Assembly: GCF_014694455.1 (NCBI RefSeq) | Contig: NZ_JAAUWT010000008.1 | Location: 62,001 to 126,000, forward strand | DNA from: Vibrio sp. S9_S30 | GTDB lineage: Bacteria; Pseudomonadota; Gammaproteobacteria; Enterobacterales; Vibrionaceae | DNA: 64,000 bases | Reading direction: 5' to 3' | Part shown: positions 42,621-51,422 of the stretch, piece by piece | Layout of the letters: the number at the start of each line of letters is the position of its first letter | How positions within the stretch are numbered: position 1 is the stretch's first letter | The notes under the pieces: model-generated | What the model saw: the letters and a program-made list of their open reading frames with translations, nothing else | The model's database searches: none | Told to the model about the DNA's origin: nothing | Made by a program: the position numbers and the translations under genes

Positions 42621-43558
42621 CGCCGGATCAGCAGGGACAGAAAATACAGACCACCAACAAAATTCACGATAACACTCAGTGTTGTTTCAAATTCAAATGC
42701 ACGTTCTATCACCCATTGCCCGCTCAGCAACATGCAAACGCCCATTAAAGCAGCACCCGTCATTAGTATTTTATGGCGATAGGTTTGAAAGCATTGCCTC
42801 GTCAGGTTAGCGACGAGCAAGCCAAAGAAAAGAATGGGGCCAACCAGTGCAGTGGAAACCGCTATTAAAATAGAAACCAGCACCAAGACTTGCTTCGTTA
42901 CTTTGCTTACGTTCACACCTAGGCTCAACGCGTTATCTTTATCAAGCCAGAAAACGTCCAACTTATTATGTAAGAAATACAAACAGCCAATCACAATGGA
43001 AAGCGGAATTAAAACTATATAAACCAAATCACTGTTCACGTTATTAAAGCTCGCAAACATGGCACCTTGGAGGAAGGAAAATTCTGTCGGGTCCATTATC
43101 ATCATAAAGAAGCCCGCTATATTGGAAAATAACTGCCCGAAAATCACACCGGTCAGTAGAAGCGTCATGATGTTAGCGTTTTCTCTCCGAAAGTAGAAAC
43201 CAAAAAGTACTAACGAGAATCCCACCATAACAGCGACGGATATTGAGAAGTTAACAAAGGAACTTAGCAGCACCGAACCCACCCCACCTAAAACGGCTAA
43301 AATGCACACTTGGATAAGCACATAGAGCGAATCAAATCCCATGATGCTCGGGGTTAATATCCGATTATGTGTAATGGTTTGAAACACCAAAGAAGATTGC
43401 GCAATCGCAATGGAAGCGATAACAATCGCCATCACTTTAGGCACTCGGCGGGATAAAAAGTATTCATAGTTATCTGCGTTGAGCCCCAACCCAACAAACA
43501 GAAAAATAAACAACAAAGCGACGATTAAAAAACCCGTTAAGACGACTCTGTCACGCAT
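42611..43558 (-). CDS. Iron-siderophore ABC permease (FecCD family, second)
   Basis: 315 residues, nine to ten hydrophobic helices, FecCD/BtuC family (VctG/FatC-like). Conserved coupling-helix region around VGPILFFGLLVANLTRQ (about 225-245) contacts the ATPase. Its start overlaps the stop of the first permease by eight bases, so the two are translated together. Its 3' end lies in the 21-bp repeat array. Confidence 0.92.
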   Translation of the reverse strand: MRDRVVLTGFLIVALLFIFLFVGLGLNADNYEYFLSRRVPKVMAIVIASIAIAQSSLVFQTITHNRILTPSIMGFDSLYVLIQVCILAVLGGVGSVLLSSFVNFSISVAVMVGFSLVLFGFYFRRENANIMTLLLTGVIFGQLFSNIAGFFMMIMDPTEFSFLQGAMFASFNNVNSDLVYIVLIPLSIVIGCLYFLHNKLDVFWLDKDNALSLGVNVSKVTKQVLVLVSILIAVSTALVGPILFFGLLVANLTRQCFQTYRHKILMTGAALMGVCMLLSGQWVIERAFEFETTLSVIVNFVGGLYFLSLLIRRKV

Positions 43559-44504
43559 TATGCTTCCCCTTCAAAATAAGGAACAAGAAAGCGAATCCAC
43601 CAAGAATGCTGATGATCATTGAGATAGGAACTTCATAAGGGAAGATGATTAACCTGCCAGCCACATCGCAAATTAAGACAAGAATGGCGCCGCATAACGC
43701 TGTGTAAGGGATATTGCGACGAATGTTATCTCCCATATAAGCCGCCACAATGTTGGGGATGATCAGCCCTAAAAAAGGCAGTTCGCCAACAATCATCACA
43801 ATGCTTGCGGAAGTCATAGAGACCAATATCACGCCAACAATGACGACCTGTTGATAATTGAGCCCTATATTTGTAGCGAAATCCTTCCCCATTCCCGCGG
43901 CAGAGAATCTCGCTGCATACGCGTAACTGAATACGGCGATAGGTACGGCGATGTAAAGTAATTCATAATTCCCCTGTAAAACGGTAGAAAAGTTCGCGAT
44001 AGCCCACGTCGATAAACTTTGAACAAGGTTAAATTTATAAGCAATAAAGGTCGAAGCGGCCGACACCACATTACCGAAAATGATGCCAACTAAGGGGACA
44101 TAAATGGCATTCTTAAACTGTATGGTGTGAATGAATCGTACGAAAAGCAACGTACCTAGGATGGAAGTGCCAAAGATAAGAAAGAGATTTTCACCGTGCC
44201 CGAAGATAAGAATGCTCATTAAATACCCGAGCATCGCGCATTCAATGGTGCCAGACGTCGATGGCGCCGCAAACCGGTTTTGACTGATCTGCTGCATGAT
44301 CAAACCAGCAATACTCAAACCCGCGCCTGCCAACCAAATCGCAAGCAAACGCGGAATACGGCTTATGAGCAAAATTTCCCATGTGGCTTCATCGCCTACC
44401 AGTAACTTTTGCAAGCTTAAGTCAGCAACACCAACAAAAAGTGAACCAGCACTCAAAACAAGTAAAATAAAAACGAACTTAAACACCGCCGACAGAAACC
44501 TCAA
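43551..44504 (-). CDS. Iron-siderophore ABC permease (FecCD family, first)
   Basis: About 311-317 residues, FecCD family (VctD/FatD-like), with GLIMQQISQNRFAAPSTSGT near residue 65 and the coupling segment GELPFLGLIIPNIVAAY near 245. First gene of the uptake cluster. The longest frame starts at a TTG (44504); an in-frame GTG at 44486 has GAGG about 12 bases upstream and may be the real start. A TonB-dependent receptor gene, needed for outer-membrane passage, is not in the window. Confidence 0.9.
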   Translation of the reverse strand: MRFLSAVFKFVFILLVLSAGSLFVGVADLSLQKLLVGDEATWEILLISRIPRLLAIWLAGAGLSIAGLIMQQISQNRFAAPSTSGTIECAMLGYLMSILIFGHGENLFLIFGTSILGTLLFVRFIHTIQFKNAIYVPLVGIIFGNVVSAASTFIAYKFNLVQSLSTWAIANFSTVLQGNYELLYIAVPIAVFSYAYAARFSAAGMGKDFATNIGLNYQQVVIVGVILVSMTSASIVMIVGELPFLGLIIPNIVAAYMGDNIRRNIPYTALCGAILVLICDVAGRLIIFPYEVPISMIISILGGFAFLFLILKGKHNA

Positions 44505-44524
44505 TAGTAATCATTCTTATTCAA
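44500..44524 (-). promoter_or_regulatory. Weak Fur-like sequence at the start of the uptake operon
   Basis: AATAAGAATGATTACTATT on the minus strand matches the Fur consensus at only about 12 of 19 positions but overlaps the expected promoter of an iron-uptake operon. Confidence 0.3.
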
Positions 44525-44770
44525 AGGCGGTTTAAAATATACTATCCTCCGTTAAAATCCCAGTTCTCTCTGCAATATTTGTCTTTCTGCACACGCAATT
44601 GCGTTTTCTAAAAAGGTATACGCTCAAACGCCTTTAGATATACAGCGTTCCGACCGCGATCCTCAATATCACATAGTCTCTCAATTGGTTGGCAATGAGC
44701 AGGATTTAAGATAAGTTCTTGGTCGTTTCGACATAATTATCAGTGCAACATCTGCAGTAAGGAGCAAACA

Positions 44771-45130
44771 ATGAAGTTGATACGTTGGTTTTTGGGTAAG
44801 GTCATCCTAGGGTTGAATTTTGTTTTCTCTCCAAGAGGAGTAAAACGCGATCAAAATGAACAGCAAATCATCGACCAAAAAACCAAACAACTGTCCCTTT
44901 ATCAATTCGATGCTTGTCCATTCTGCGTGAAAGTGCGCCGTCAAATGAAAAGACAATCACTGAACACTGAATTGCGCGATGCAAAAAATAACGCAACCCA
45001 TAGAGAAGAATTAGAAAATGGTGGAGGCAAAGTCAAAGTCCCTTGCCTTCGTATTGAAAAAGACGGCGAAACAACGTGGATGTATGAATCCGGTGATATC
45101 GTTTCTTACTTACAAAAAGAGTTCGCTTAA
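44771..45130 (+). CDS. Glutaredoxin-like/GST N-terminal domain protein
   Basis: 119 residues. An N-terminal hydrophobic stretch (residues 2-20) could anchor it in the membrane. The rest is a thioredoxin fold with the dithiol CPFC (about 49-52), the cis-proline in KVKVPCLRI, and a C-terminal MYESGDIVSYL that recognises glutathione. Probably a membrane-tethered glutaredoxin-like redox protein. Single gene, divergent from the siderophore cluster. Confidence 0.85.
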   Translation: MKLIRWFLGKVILGLNFVFSPRGVKRDQNEQQIIDQKTKQLSLYQFDACPFCVKVRRQMKRQSLNTELRDAKNNATHREELENGGGKVKVPCLRIEKDGETTWMYESGDIVSYLQKEFA

Positions 45131-45229
45131 CTCGATTTTGTTAGTCTGTACCGAGTCAGACTCAGTCTGAACAAAGAGTAAATAGACAAACAGATGAATA
45201 GATGAATAGGCAAACGTCGCCATTTTCTC

Positions 45230-45261
45230 TGCGGCACTCCTATACTGCGGCACTCCTATAC
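45230..45261. repeat. Two 16-bp tandem repeats
   Basis: TGCGGCACTCCTATAC occurs twice without a gap at 45230 and 45246, in the spacer between two convergent genes. Confidence 0.85.
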
Positions 45262-45298
45262 TGAAGTGTTCTCATATGCTTGGGCAGATACGCAAGCT

Positions 45299-45511
45299 TT
45301 AACTTTGAATCTGCCCCGCCTCACTCATTGATTGCGTAGCCGAAGCCCCTGACTCCTCAGCTTCTTTGCTTTCATTGCTTTCCGTTTCCATTTCATGAAC
45401 TTCATCGTTATCTGAATTGATGCGTCCCGATTCGAATAAAGCATTGTCACTATTGTAATATCGGACAACAAACGGCGTAAGCATGACAGACGAAGGAAAA
45501 AAACGCTTCAT
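45299..45511 (-). CDS. Small acidic hypothetical protein
   Basis: 70 residues. A basic/hydrophobic start (KRFFPSSVMLTPFVVRYY) is followed by a strongly acidic, Ser/Glu-rich, probably disordered tail. GAGAG lies about 7 bases before the ATG. No family is recognised. It might be a small membrane-peripheral protein, but expression is unproven. Confidence 0.45.
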   Translation of the reverse strand: MKRFFPSSVMLTPFVVRYYNSDNALFESGRINSDNDEVHEMETESNESKEAEESGASATQSMSEAGQIQS

Positions 45512-45635
45512 AACATCACTCTCTTTAGTAATCTAAGGTCATAGTAATTCGGCGCTTTTCTGGAAATCATGATACAAAACAAAGAAAGCTTACACAGACC
45601 AATAGTGGTTTAAAACCGTGAGGTGCAGTCCAAAT

Positions 45636-46310
45636 TTAACCCAGTAACAGAGCTTGTAATTCTCTCCAGCACTTCACTTCATAGTGTGGTGTAATGCCTT
45701 CTGGCGCTGGCGTTCCATCAACATTTAACCAGCAGGTATCAATGCCAGCATTCAATCCCCCCAACACATCCGAGTGAGGGTTGTCACCCACCATTAAGAT
45801 TTGTTTTTTTTCAGGATGCCCCATCCTTTCAAACGCAGCATCAAAAATAGCGACATCAGGCTTTGCCGTTCCAACTTCTTCAGAAATGATGACATGATCG
45901 AAGAAATGGCTTAGCCCCGTTCGTTCTAGGCGAATACTTTGCAGCTGAGTAAACCCATTCGTGATGATCCCAAGGCGAGCATGTTGGCTGATTTGTTCCA
46001 ACGTTTCTGCAACGAAAGGCAGCGGTTGACAAATATCAGCCATTGCATCCAGAAATAACCGATTCAATTCAGATGGATGCACATTAAGCCTTTCTGCCCA
46101 AACGACAAAACGATCCTCCTGGAGTTGCTTCGCGGAGACTTCCCCATCCTGATACTTTACCCACAAAGGTTTATTCACCAACTGGTATTCTTCAAAATCT
46201 TCCTGACTGAATTCAACATTTAAGCGGGAAAACATGGTTTGTAAGCCTTTGAATGCATCAAAACTGAACAGCGTTTCATCAGCATCAAACAATACCCAAC
46301 TGTATTTCAT
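45636..46310 (-). CDS. yjjG: Pyrimidine 5'-nucleotidase YjjG
   Basis: 224 residues, HAD superfamily. Motif I FDADETLFSFD near residue 8, motif II ITNGFTQLQSIRLERTGL near 110, lysine in GTAKPDVAIFD, motif IV MVGDNPHSDVLGG. The house-cleaning nucleotidase hydrolyses dUMP, dTMP and UMP and clears non-canonical pyrimidine nucleotides. The ATG at 46310 with AAGGA upstream is preferred over the frame from 46328. Single gene. Confidence 0.9.
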   Translation of the reverse strand: MKYSWVLFDADETLFSFDAFKGLQTMFSRLNVEFSQEDFEEYQLVNKPLWVKYQDGEVSAKQLQEDRFVVWAERLNVHPSELNRLFLDAMADICQPLPFVAETLEQISQHARLGIITNGFTQLQSIRLERTGLSHFFDHVIISEEVGTAKPDVAIFDAAFERMGHPEKKQILMVGDNPHSDVLGGLNAGIDTCWLNVDGTPAPEGITPHYEVKCWRELQALLLG

Positions 46311-46509
46311 ACTACGTTCCTTTTGCATTTTTGTGCGTTTGGTTTCTCGTCACCTACCTCAATAATGAGGCTTCATAATGAATGAAACGGATTTTATATG
46401 CTCATCACCTCAAAAACGATGTAATAAAATTGAAATGTAGTATTCCAATACCACCACCAAATCACAAAATCCTACAATAATAGCGACCAACAACGATCAG
46501 GAGCAATAC

Positions 46510-46905
46510 ATGACGAAAGCAATACACTCCATGATTCGTGTTTTCGATTTAGATAAATCGCTCGATTTCTACCACAAAGCCCTTGGCTTATCTGTCGCAG
46601 ATCGCTTTGACTTTGATGGCTTTTCTCTTATCTATCTTAGAAATGAAGAAACCCGTTTCGAGCTTGAGCTGACTTACAATCATGATCAGAAAGAACCCTA
46701 TACACACGGTTCGGGTTACGGTCATTTGGCAGTATCAGTAGACAACATCGATAAGCACTATCATACCGTCACTGAGTTTGGATTAGACCCAACACCAGTG
46801 AAAGAGTTTTTCCACAATAACGAGCGTTTGGCTAAGTTCTTTTTCTTGCAAGACCCAGATGGGTACAAGATTGAGTTCATCGAGCGGGACGGTCGATTCG
46901 AATAA
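46510..46905 (+). CDS. VOC-family protein, glyoxalase I-like
   Basis: 131 residues with the paired beta-alpha-beta-beta-beta modules of the vicinal oxygen chelate fold. The four metal-ligand positions of glyoxalase I are present: His in AIHSMIRV, Glu in RFELELTY, His in GYGHLAVS and Glu in GYKIEFIE. It may convert the methylglyoxal-glutathione hemithioacetal to lactoylglutathione, or belong to a relative with another substrate. GGAGC stands before the ATG. Confidence 0.87.
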   Translation: MTKAIHSMIRVFDLDKSLDFYHKALGLSVADRFDFDGFSLIYLRNEETRFELELTYNHDQKEPYTHGSGYGHLAVSVDNIDKHYHTVTEFGLDPTPVKEFFHNNERLAKFFFLQDPDGYKIEFIERDGRFE

Positions 46906-47146
46906 AAAATGGCATTTCTGGTCACACAGAATGGCAAATAATAAAGAGCCTAACGTCGTAAATGTTAGGGTTCATCTCTCATCCTTGTCTTTGGCTGTTT
47001 AATTTTCAGACCCCCTCGGCACACGCCAACTCTTATCGGTGTCGAGGAAAATTAAGCTGCCTCTTTTCTTATTTATCACCACGCCTCTTATTTATCACCA
47101 CGCCGCTTTTATTAACACAACGATCAAAACTGTCGCTATCATAACT

Positions 47147-47221
47147 ATCAGTACTCTATCTATCAGTACTCTAGCTATCAACACCATAACCATCAGTATC
47201 CTAGCTATCAACAAGATAACC
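47147..47221. repeat. Five 15-bp tandem repeats
   Basis: Units start at 47147, 47162, 47177, 47192 and 47207. They alternate between two types (ATCAGTACTCTAGCT and ATCAACACCATAACC), so a 30-bp higher-order period is visible. Confidence 0.85.
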
Positions 47222-47438
47222 ATCCGAAAAATAGACTGGGCATCAAGCCACTGCGCATTTTTCTTACCTTATTGAACAAGTGAACGATCTTCCCTCAGAA
47301 GAAATGAAACTCACTACTTAAACACGTTCACTCATTAATATCAGGCCGTTAAACGTATTCGCTCCCCTCAGTGGACTCGTTGCAATCACATCATTAATGA
47401 GATACCCCTCACTGTTTATGGTTACTTTTTAACCTAGC

Positions 47439-47449
47439 ATGTATGACAA
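47439..47449 (+). promoter_or_regulatory. Possible DgoR-type operator in front of the regulator gene
   Basis: ATGTATGACAA, two mismatches from the core TTGTATTACAA found before dgoK; 23 bp before the regulator start, suggesting self-regulation. Confidence 0.4.
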
Positions 47450-47472
47450 GAACTGAAATCATGCATTCATAA

Positions 47473-48189
47473 ATGAAGAAATCCAAATCTACGCTAGCGA
47501 TAGATCAAATTGTTTACGACGTGTTAAAGGAAAACATTCCGGCAGGCTCCTTCCTCAAAGGAGAAAACGAATTGGCGCAAGCAATGGGCGTCTCTCGAAC
47601 ATCAGTAAGAAGTGCATTGCAAACATTGGCGAGTAAAGGGCTAATCACGATAACCCCAAAAGTAGGAAGTGTGGCCAATACGCCAGACAAATGGAACTGG
47701 CTCGATCATGACGTGCTCTCTTGGGTTACGCAGTACAAGGACTCTGACACTTTTCTGCCCCATTTATTAGAGGTTCGTTTAATGGTAGAGCCCGACGCAG
47801 CAGCGCTTGCCGCATTAAACGCTACTGGCGATAACCTTGCTGCTATTGAAAAAAGCTACAACATGATGGCAGAAGGGCTAGAAAAAAGTGACAGAAAACA
47901 GATCCATAGTGGCGATATAGCGTTTCACAAGCAATTGTTAGTGGCAACTAAAAACCCATTTTTGATGTCACTCGGCGATGCGCTTACAACCACCATGGCG
48001 GTATCGTTTTCAAGAACGTTGGAACAAAACGTCACACTAAGCAAACCCGCACTCGAAGATCACTACAGAGTGATGAATGCCGTCCGAATGAGAAACCCAG
48101 AGCGCGCCCGAGAGCTAATGCGTGACATTGTTTTAGGTGCAATAAGCAAGACCGTTAAGGACATGGACGGTCGTTATTTAATACGCTAG
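47473..48189 (+). CDS. GntR/FadR-family regulator, DgoR-like
   Basis: 238 residues. Winged helix with recognition region ELAQAMGVSRTSVRSALQTL (about 33-53) and a C-terminal FCD ligand domain with metal-binding histidines (LVATKNPF, HYRVMNAV regions). The position before dgoK and dgoA, and a palindrome with the core TTGTATTACAA before dgoK, match the DgoR system of E. coli, where D-galactonate releases the repressor. The effector here is inferred. Confidence 0.85.
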   Translation: MKKSKSTLAIDQIVYDVLKENIPAGSFLKGENELAQAMGVSRTSVRSALQTLASKGLITITPKVGSVANTPDKWNWLDHDVLSWVTQYKDSDTFLPHLLEVRLMVEPDAAALAALNATGDNLAAIEKSYNMMAEGLEKSDRKQIHSGDIAFHKQLLVATKNPFLMSLGDALTTTMAVSFSRTLEQNVTLSKPALEDHYRVMNAVRMRNPERARELMRDIVLGAISKTVKDMDGRYLIR

Positions 48190-48233
48190 TTCGCCAACCA
48201 TCGTAAGAGGACAATACACTGTTTTGCGCTTAA

Positions 48234-48254
48234 CACTCTTGTATTACAAGAGTG
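48234..48254 (+). promoter_or_regulatory. 21-bp palindromic operator upstream of dgoK
   Basis: Perfect 10-1-10 palindrome centred on 48244 with the core TTGTATTACAA. This has the form reported for the DgoR operator (TTGTA-N-TACAA). It is 28 bp before the dgoK start. Confidence 0.75.
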
Positions 48255-48281
48255 AAAATAAAGTAATACATGGAGTCATAT

Positions 48282-49181
48282 ATGAAGGGAAACTGGATTG
48301 CCGTCGATTGGGGAACAACCAACTTTAGAGCATTTTTGATGTCGGAATCCGGCGAATGCTTGGACTCCATTCGCGCGAAGAAAGGGCTTCTTTCCATTAA
48401 ACCTAACCAGTTTTCAGCAGAATTCGACCACCTTATCGATCGCTGGATAACGGAATCGGATCCACTACCTGTACTCATGGCCGGAATGGTAGGCTCCCAG
48501 CAGGGTTGGTGTGAAGTGCCCTACGCCTCGGCTCCTGCATCCGTTAATGAGATTGTACGTGGTATCAAAACCGTGCCATTGCTGTCTGGTGCTATCGGAA
48601 AAATCATCCCTGGTATCCGTTGTCAGAACGCGTTTGGCTACCCTGATGTGATGCGTGGGGAGGAAGTTCAACTGATTGGATTAAGTGAATTACTGAGCCA
48701 AGATTTCAGTGCCATTCTCTACGGTACACACAGTAAACACGCCCACTGGAAGAACGGCAAACTCATCCAATTTTCCACCGTTATGACAGGGGAGCTGTAT
48801 TCCATACTGGTCGAACACAGTTTGCTCGGTAAAGCTTTGCCAAAACAAACGAACAATAACGATGTGTTTTATAAAGGAATGGATATGGGAATCAGTAACC
48901 CATTAAATCACATACTATTTAGCGCCAGAACATTCCGTTTAACCAATAAAATAAAGCAAGAGCATGTTCATGCGTTTATTTCCGGCCTTTTAATTGGTCA
49001 CGAATTGTCTTTAGTGAACAAAGACAACAAACTCTACCTGATTGGTTCCAATCATTTAAGCCAACCCTATTCCGATGCCCTAAGTCATTTAAATATAAAA
49101 CACCAACGGATGGATGGCGACCAGTGCTTCTTAAAGGGGATGACTAAAATATACAAAAGTGGAAATAATCATGAATACTAA
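48282..49181 (+). CDS. dgoK: 2-dehydro-3-deoxygalactonokinase
   Basis: Phosphorylates 2-keto-3-deoxygalactonate at C6 with ATP. 299 residues starting MKGNWIAVDWGTTNFRAFLM, the DgoK ATP-binding opening, then AGMVGSQQGW near 70 and PDVMRGEEVQLIG near 125. The ATG at 48282 has GGAG seven bases upstream; the frame from 48270 is less likely. It overlaps dgoA by 11 bases. Confidence 0.93.
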   Translation: MKGNWIAVDWGTTNFRAFLMSESGECLDSIRAKKGLLSIKPNQFSAEFDHLIDRWITESDPLPVLMAGMVGSQQGWCEVPYASAPASVNEIVRGIKTVPLLSGAIGKIIPGIRCQNAFGYPDVMRGEEVQLIGLSELLSQDFSAILYGTHSKHAHWKNGKLIQFSTVMTGELYSILVEHSLLGKALPKQTNNNDVFYKGMDMGISNPLNHILFSARTFRLTNKIKQEHVHAFISGLLIGHELSLVNKDNKLYLIGSNHLSQPYSDALSHLNIKHQRMDGDQCFLKGMTKIYKSGNNHEY

Positions 49182-49896
49182 ACAATTAAGAGATCACGAA
49201 TGGTTTAAGGCTTTACCGCTTATCGCAATATTACGCGGAGTAGAACCTAACAACGTTATTGAAATCGCGCGTATTCTCATAAAGCATGACTTCCGGTTTA
49301 TTGAAGTGCCACTGAATTCACCCAATGCGATTCAAAGCATAACGCAGCTCATGCAAACTTTTGAGGGTGAAGCGTTAATTGGTGCAGGAACCGTCACAAA
49401 CGTAGAGCAATTGATGCCCGTTATCGAGACGGGCGCTAAATTAATTGTCACACCCAATATGAGCCCAGACGTTATTCGCACAGCTCGGGCACATGATTGC
49501 GTGGTCTTTTCAGGTATTCAAACCCCCACCGAAGCCTTTGCCGCCATTGAACATGGTACAACCGCCCTGAAATTTTTCCCGGCAGAGTTAATACAACCCC
49601 AAGGTGTGAAAGCCATCAAATCGGTGTTGCCTCCCGACATGATTTGCTGCCCTACAGGCGGTATTGAGGCCAATTCTAAGCAGATGCAATCCTACCGAGA
49701 TGTTGGGGTTGATGGGTTTGGTTTAGGATCCGGTTTATATAAGAAAGGCATCAAGCCTTCGGATTTAGAGCGGCGCGCGAAAGCGTATCGAGACAGTTGG
49801 ATGTCACTAGAGCCGCAGGATTCTAGCCTAAACGGGATTACCCGAGAAGCATCCACCAATGAATCGAGTAGCAGGCATGGGGCAATATTAAAATGA
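49171..49896 (+). CDS. dgoA: 2-dehydro-3-deoxy-6-phosphogalactonate aldolase
   Basis: Cleaves KDPGal to pyruvate and glyceraldehyde 3-phosphate. 241 residues, class I KDPG-type aldolase: PLIAILRGV (about 18-26) with the catalytic-site glutamate in FIEVPLNSP, the Schiff-base lysine in ALKFFPAE near 130, and PTGGIEA phosphate loop. The last 30 or so residues (after SWMSLEPQ) extend beyond the usual 205-residue length and look disordered. ATGA overlap with the next gene. Confidence 0.92.
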   Translation: MNTKQLRDHEWFKALPLIAILRGVEPNNVIEIARILIKHDFRFIEVPLNSPNAIQSITQLMQTFEGEALIGAGTVTNVEQLMPVIETGAKLIVTPNMSPDVIRTARAHDCVVFSGIQTPTEAFAAIEHGTTALKFFPAELIQPQGVKAIKSVLPPDMICCPTGGIEANSKQMQSYRDVGVDGFGLGSGLYKKGIKPSDLERRAKAYRDSWMSLEPQDSSLNGITREASTNESSSRHGAILK

Positions 49897-50825
49897 TGCG
49901 TTCACAAGATATCTACGGCGTAAACCCAATCGTTGCGATGCCATTCGATGACAAGGGCCATGTCGATACAAAAAGCTTTAAAAAGTTAGTCTCTCATCTC
50001 ATTGGTACAGGCTGCCAAGGGCTCACTTTATTTGGCATTGCCAGTGAATTTTACAAACTCAGCCAAAAAGAAAAAACGTCACTCTCACGTTGGTTTTGTG
50101 AAACCACCGCAAATTCAGGCGTCTTTAGCTGTATATCCGTTACCGAGCACGCAACCGAGTTGGCGGTACAACAAGCCATTGCGTACCAAGAGCAAGGCGC
50201 GGATTCACTCATGCTACTTCCGCCCTACTTTCTAAACCCTGGAGCTGAACACATTATTCACCATATCCAAAGTGTGTTGAGTGCCGTCGATATTCCCGTG
50301 CTCATTCAGTACGCTCCTACCGAAACGAGGGTCACCATAACACCACAGCAAATGAAAGCCATCACAGAAGGTCATTCTCACGCGGTATTCAAAATAGAGT
50401 GCAACCCACCTATAGAATACGCTCAGGCTTTACTGTCATTACTCCCCAGTGCCGTCATCATGAACGGCTACGCGGGCCTGTATATGTTGGATATGTTAAA
50501 CATCGGAGGAAAAGGGGTGATGCCGGGCTGCTCATTTGCTGAAATCTACGTTGAAATCTATCGGCTACAACAGTCTGGTTATCAAAGTAAGGCATTGGCA
50601 CTGCACAAGCAGTTATTCCAATACATCAATAAATGGATGACGCACTGTGAGTACATTATTGCGGTAGAAAAAGAAATACTAAAAAGGCGTGGGCTCATTG
50701 CAACGTCGTACTGCCGAAAACCGGACTACAAGCTGTCCGATGAAGACAGACAAGACATTGATGACTTCATTTCATCGTTCTCTCACCATTTGGAACGTGT
50801 TGACCTAGGCACATCTGAAAAATAA
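49893..50825 (+). CDS. DHDPS/N-acetylneuraminate lyase family enzyme
   Basis: 310 residues, class I aldolase TIM barrel. The tyrosine of the family is in LIQYAPTET near residue 135 and the Schiff-base lysine in AVFKIECNPP near 165. LTLFGIASEFYKLSQKE replaces the GTTGE-type loop of true dihydrodipicolinate synthase, so the substrate differs. Coupled to dgoA by ATGA. It could split or dehydrate another 2-keto-3-deoxy sugar acid; candidates include 2-keto-3-deoxypentonate or 5-keto-4-deoxyglucarate, none provable here. Confidence 0.83.
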   Translation: MMRSQDIYGVNPIVAMPFDDKGHVDTKSFKKLVSHLIGTGCQGLTLFGIASEFYKLSQKEKTSLSRWFCETTANSGVFSCISVTEHATELAVQQAIAYQEQGADSLMLLPPYFLNPGAEHIIHHIQSVLSAVDIPVLIQYAPTETRVTITPQQMKAITEGHSHAVFKIECNPPIEYAQALLSLLPSAVIMNGYAGLYMLDMLNIGGKGVMPGCSFAEIYVEIYRLQQSGYQSKALALHKQLFQYINKWMTHCEYIIAVEKEILKRRGLIATSYCRKPDYKLSDEDRQDIDDFISSFSHHLERVDLGTSEK

Positions 50826-50861
50826 AAAAACGCCTTTGACAGTCAAGCTCTGCCAAAGGCG
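50823..50861. terminator. Hairpin between the convergent operons
   Basis: CGCCTTTG / CAAAGGCG stem with inner pairing, loop about 15. The A7 before it gives T7 on the minus strand, so it works best against minus-strand transcripts but lies just after the plus-strand operon too. Confidence 0.65.
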
Positions 50862-51422
50862 CCTCTCCTCCACCCAGAGGATAAAATCTACATCATCTAT
50901 AGGAAGTAAGCTTTCTTAATGAGCTTAATTAAAATTTAGAACATCCTTATTTATACGCAAGTTTTATTTAAAAATTTTTATGCGTTTGCCCGAAATGTCA
51001 GATAAAAGCCCCGTTTCCATTGGCTATTTTTCCATTAACCCCATCAAATATAAGTAAAATAAGATCAAAGCCGCACGTAACTTCGCCTTGTGACCAACAC
51101 AAACTCCAACGAAAAAAGGGAAATTCAGATCATTCAAAATAGAGCTCACAAAAAGCCAACAAACCTAATCAACATTGAGGGACGGAGCTCTACCTAAGTA
51201 ACCCCAAATGCTTAGGGATAAATTAAATGCAAAAGCTTCTAACTTGTCAGTTACATGATCAATTTGTGGTACATCGAAAATTCAGAATGAGAATAAATTC
51301 AAACGTGGTAATCATGAGGCATTCAGGCACAATGCCATCGTCAATATATGATTTCGCTTGGTTAAAACAAGAGGCCCGCTGCATGCGGGCTTTTTTTTAT
51401 CCATTCTTACACCCAATCGGTC
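50826..51422. other. Region between the converging sugar-acid operons
   Basis: About 600 bp. It holds the hairpin at 50831-50861, an isolated GTAACC-type repeat end (CTACCTAAGTAACCCC near 51191) and a strong plus-strand terminator at 51374-51398 with no clear gene before it. An 83-codon frame (51227-51478) runs through the terminator and is not accepted. Confidence 0.6.
51374..51398 (+). terminator. Strong rho-independent terminator
   Basis: GCCCGC-TGCAT-GCGGGC followed by T8. On the plus strand it has no obvious gene upstream; read on the minus strand it lies 25 bp after the aldehyde dehydrogenase stop with a weaker T tract. Confidence 0.88.

Larger units (their letters stand above)
46906..47472. 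other. Intergenic region with tandem repeats
   Basis: About 570 bp upstream of the dgo-type operon. It contains a weak hairpin (CCTAAC / GTTAGG at 46949-46969), a 19-bp direct repeat near 47077-47114 (TCTTATTTATCACCACGCC) and a five-unit 15-bp array (47147-47221). Frames through it are products of the repeats. The regulator promoter and operator lie at its right end. Confidence 0.6.

Noticed and set aside
42187..42672. Plus-strand frame with TAFSVFS repeats
   Set aside because: It is the translation of the 21-bp array opposite the ATPase and permease genes.
47039..47275. Isoleucine/threonine-rich frame upstream of the dgo-type operon
   Set aside because: Its repetitive sequence is produced by the 15-bp array; no ribosome binding site.
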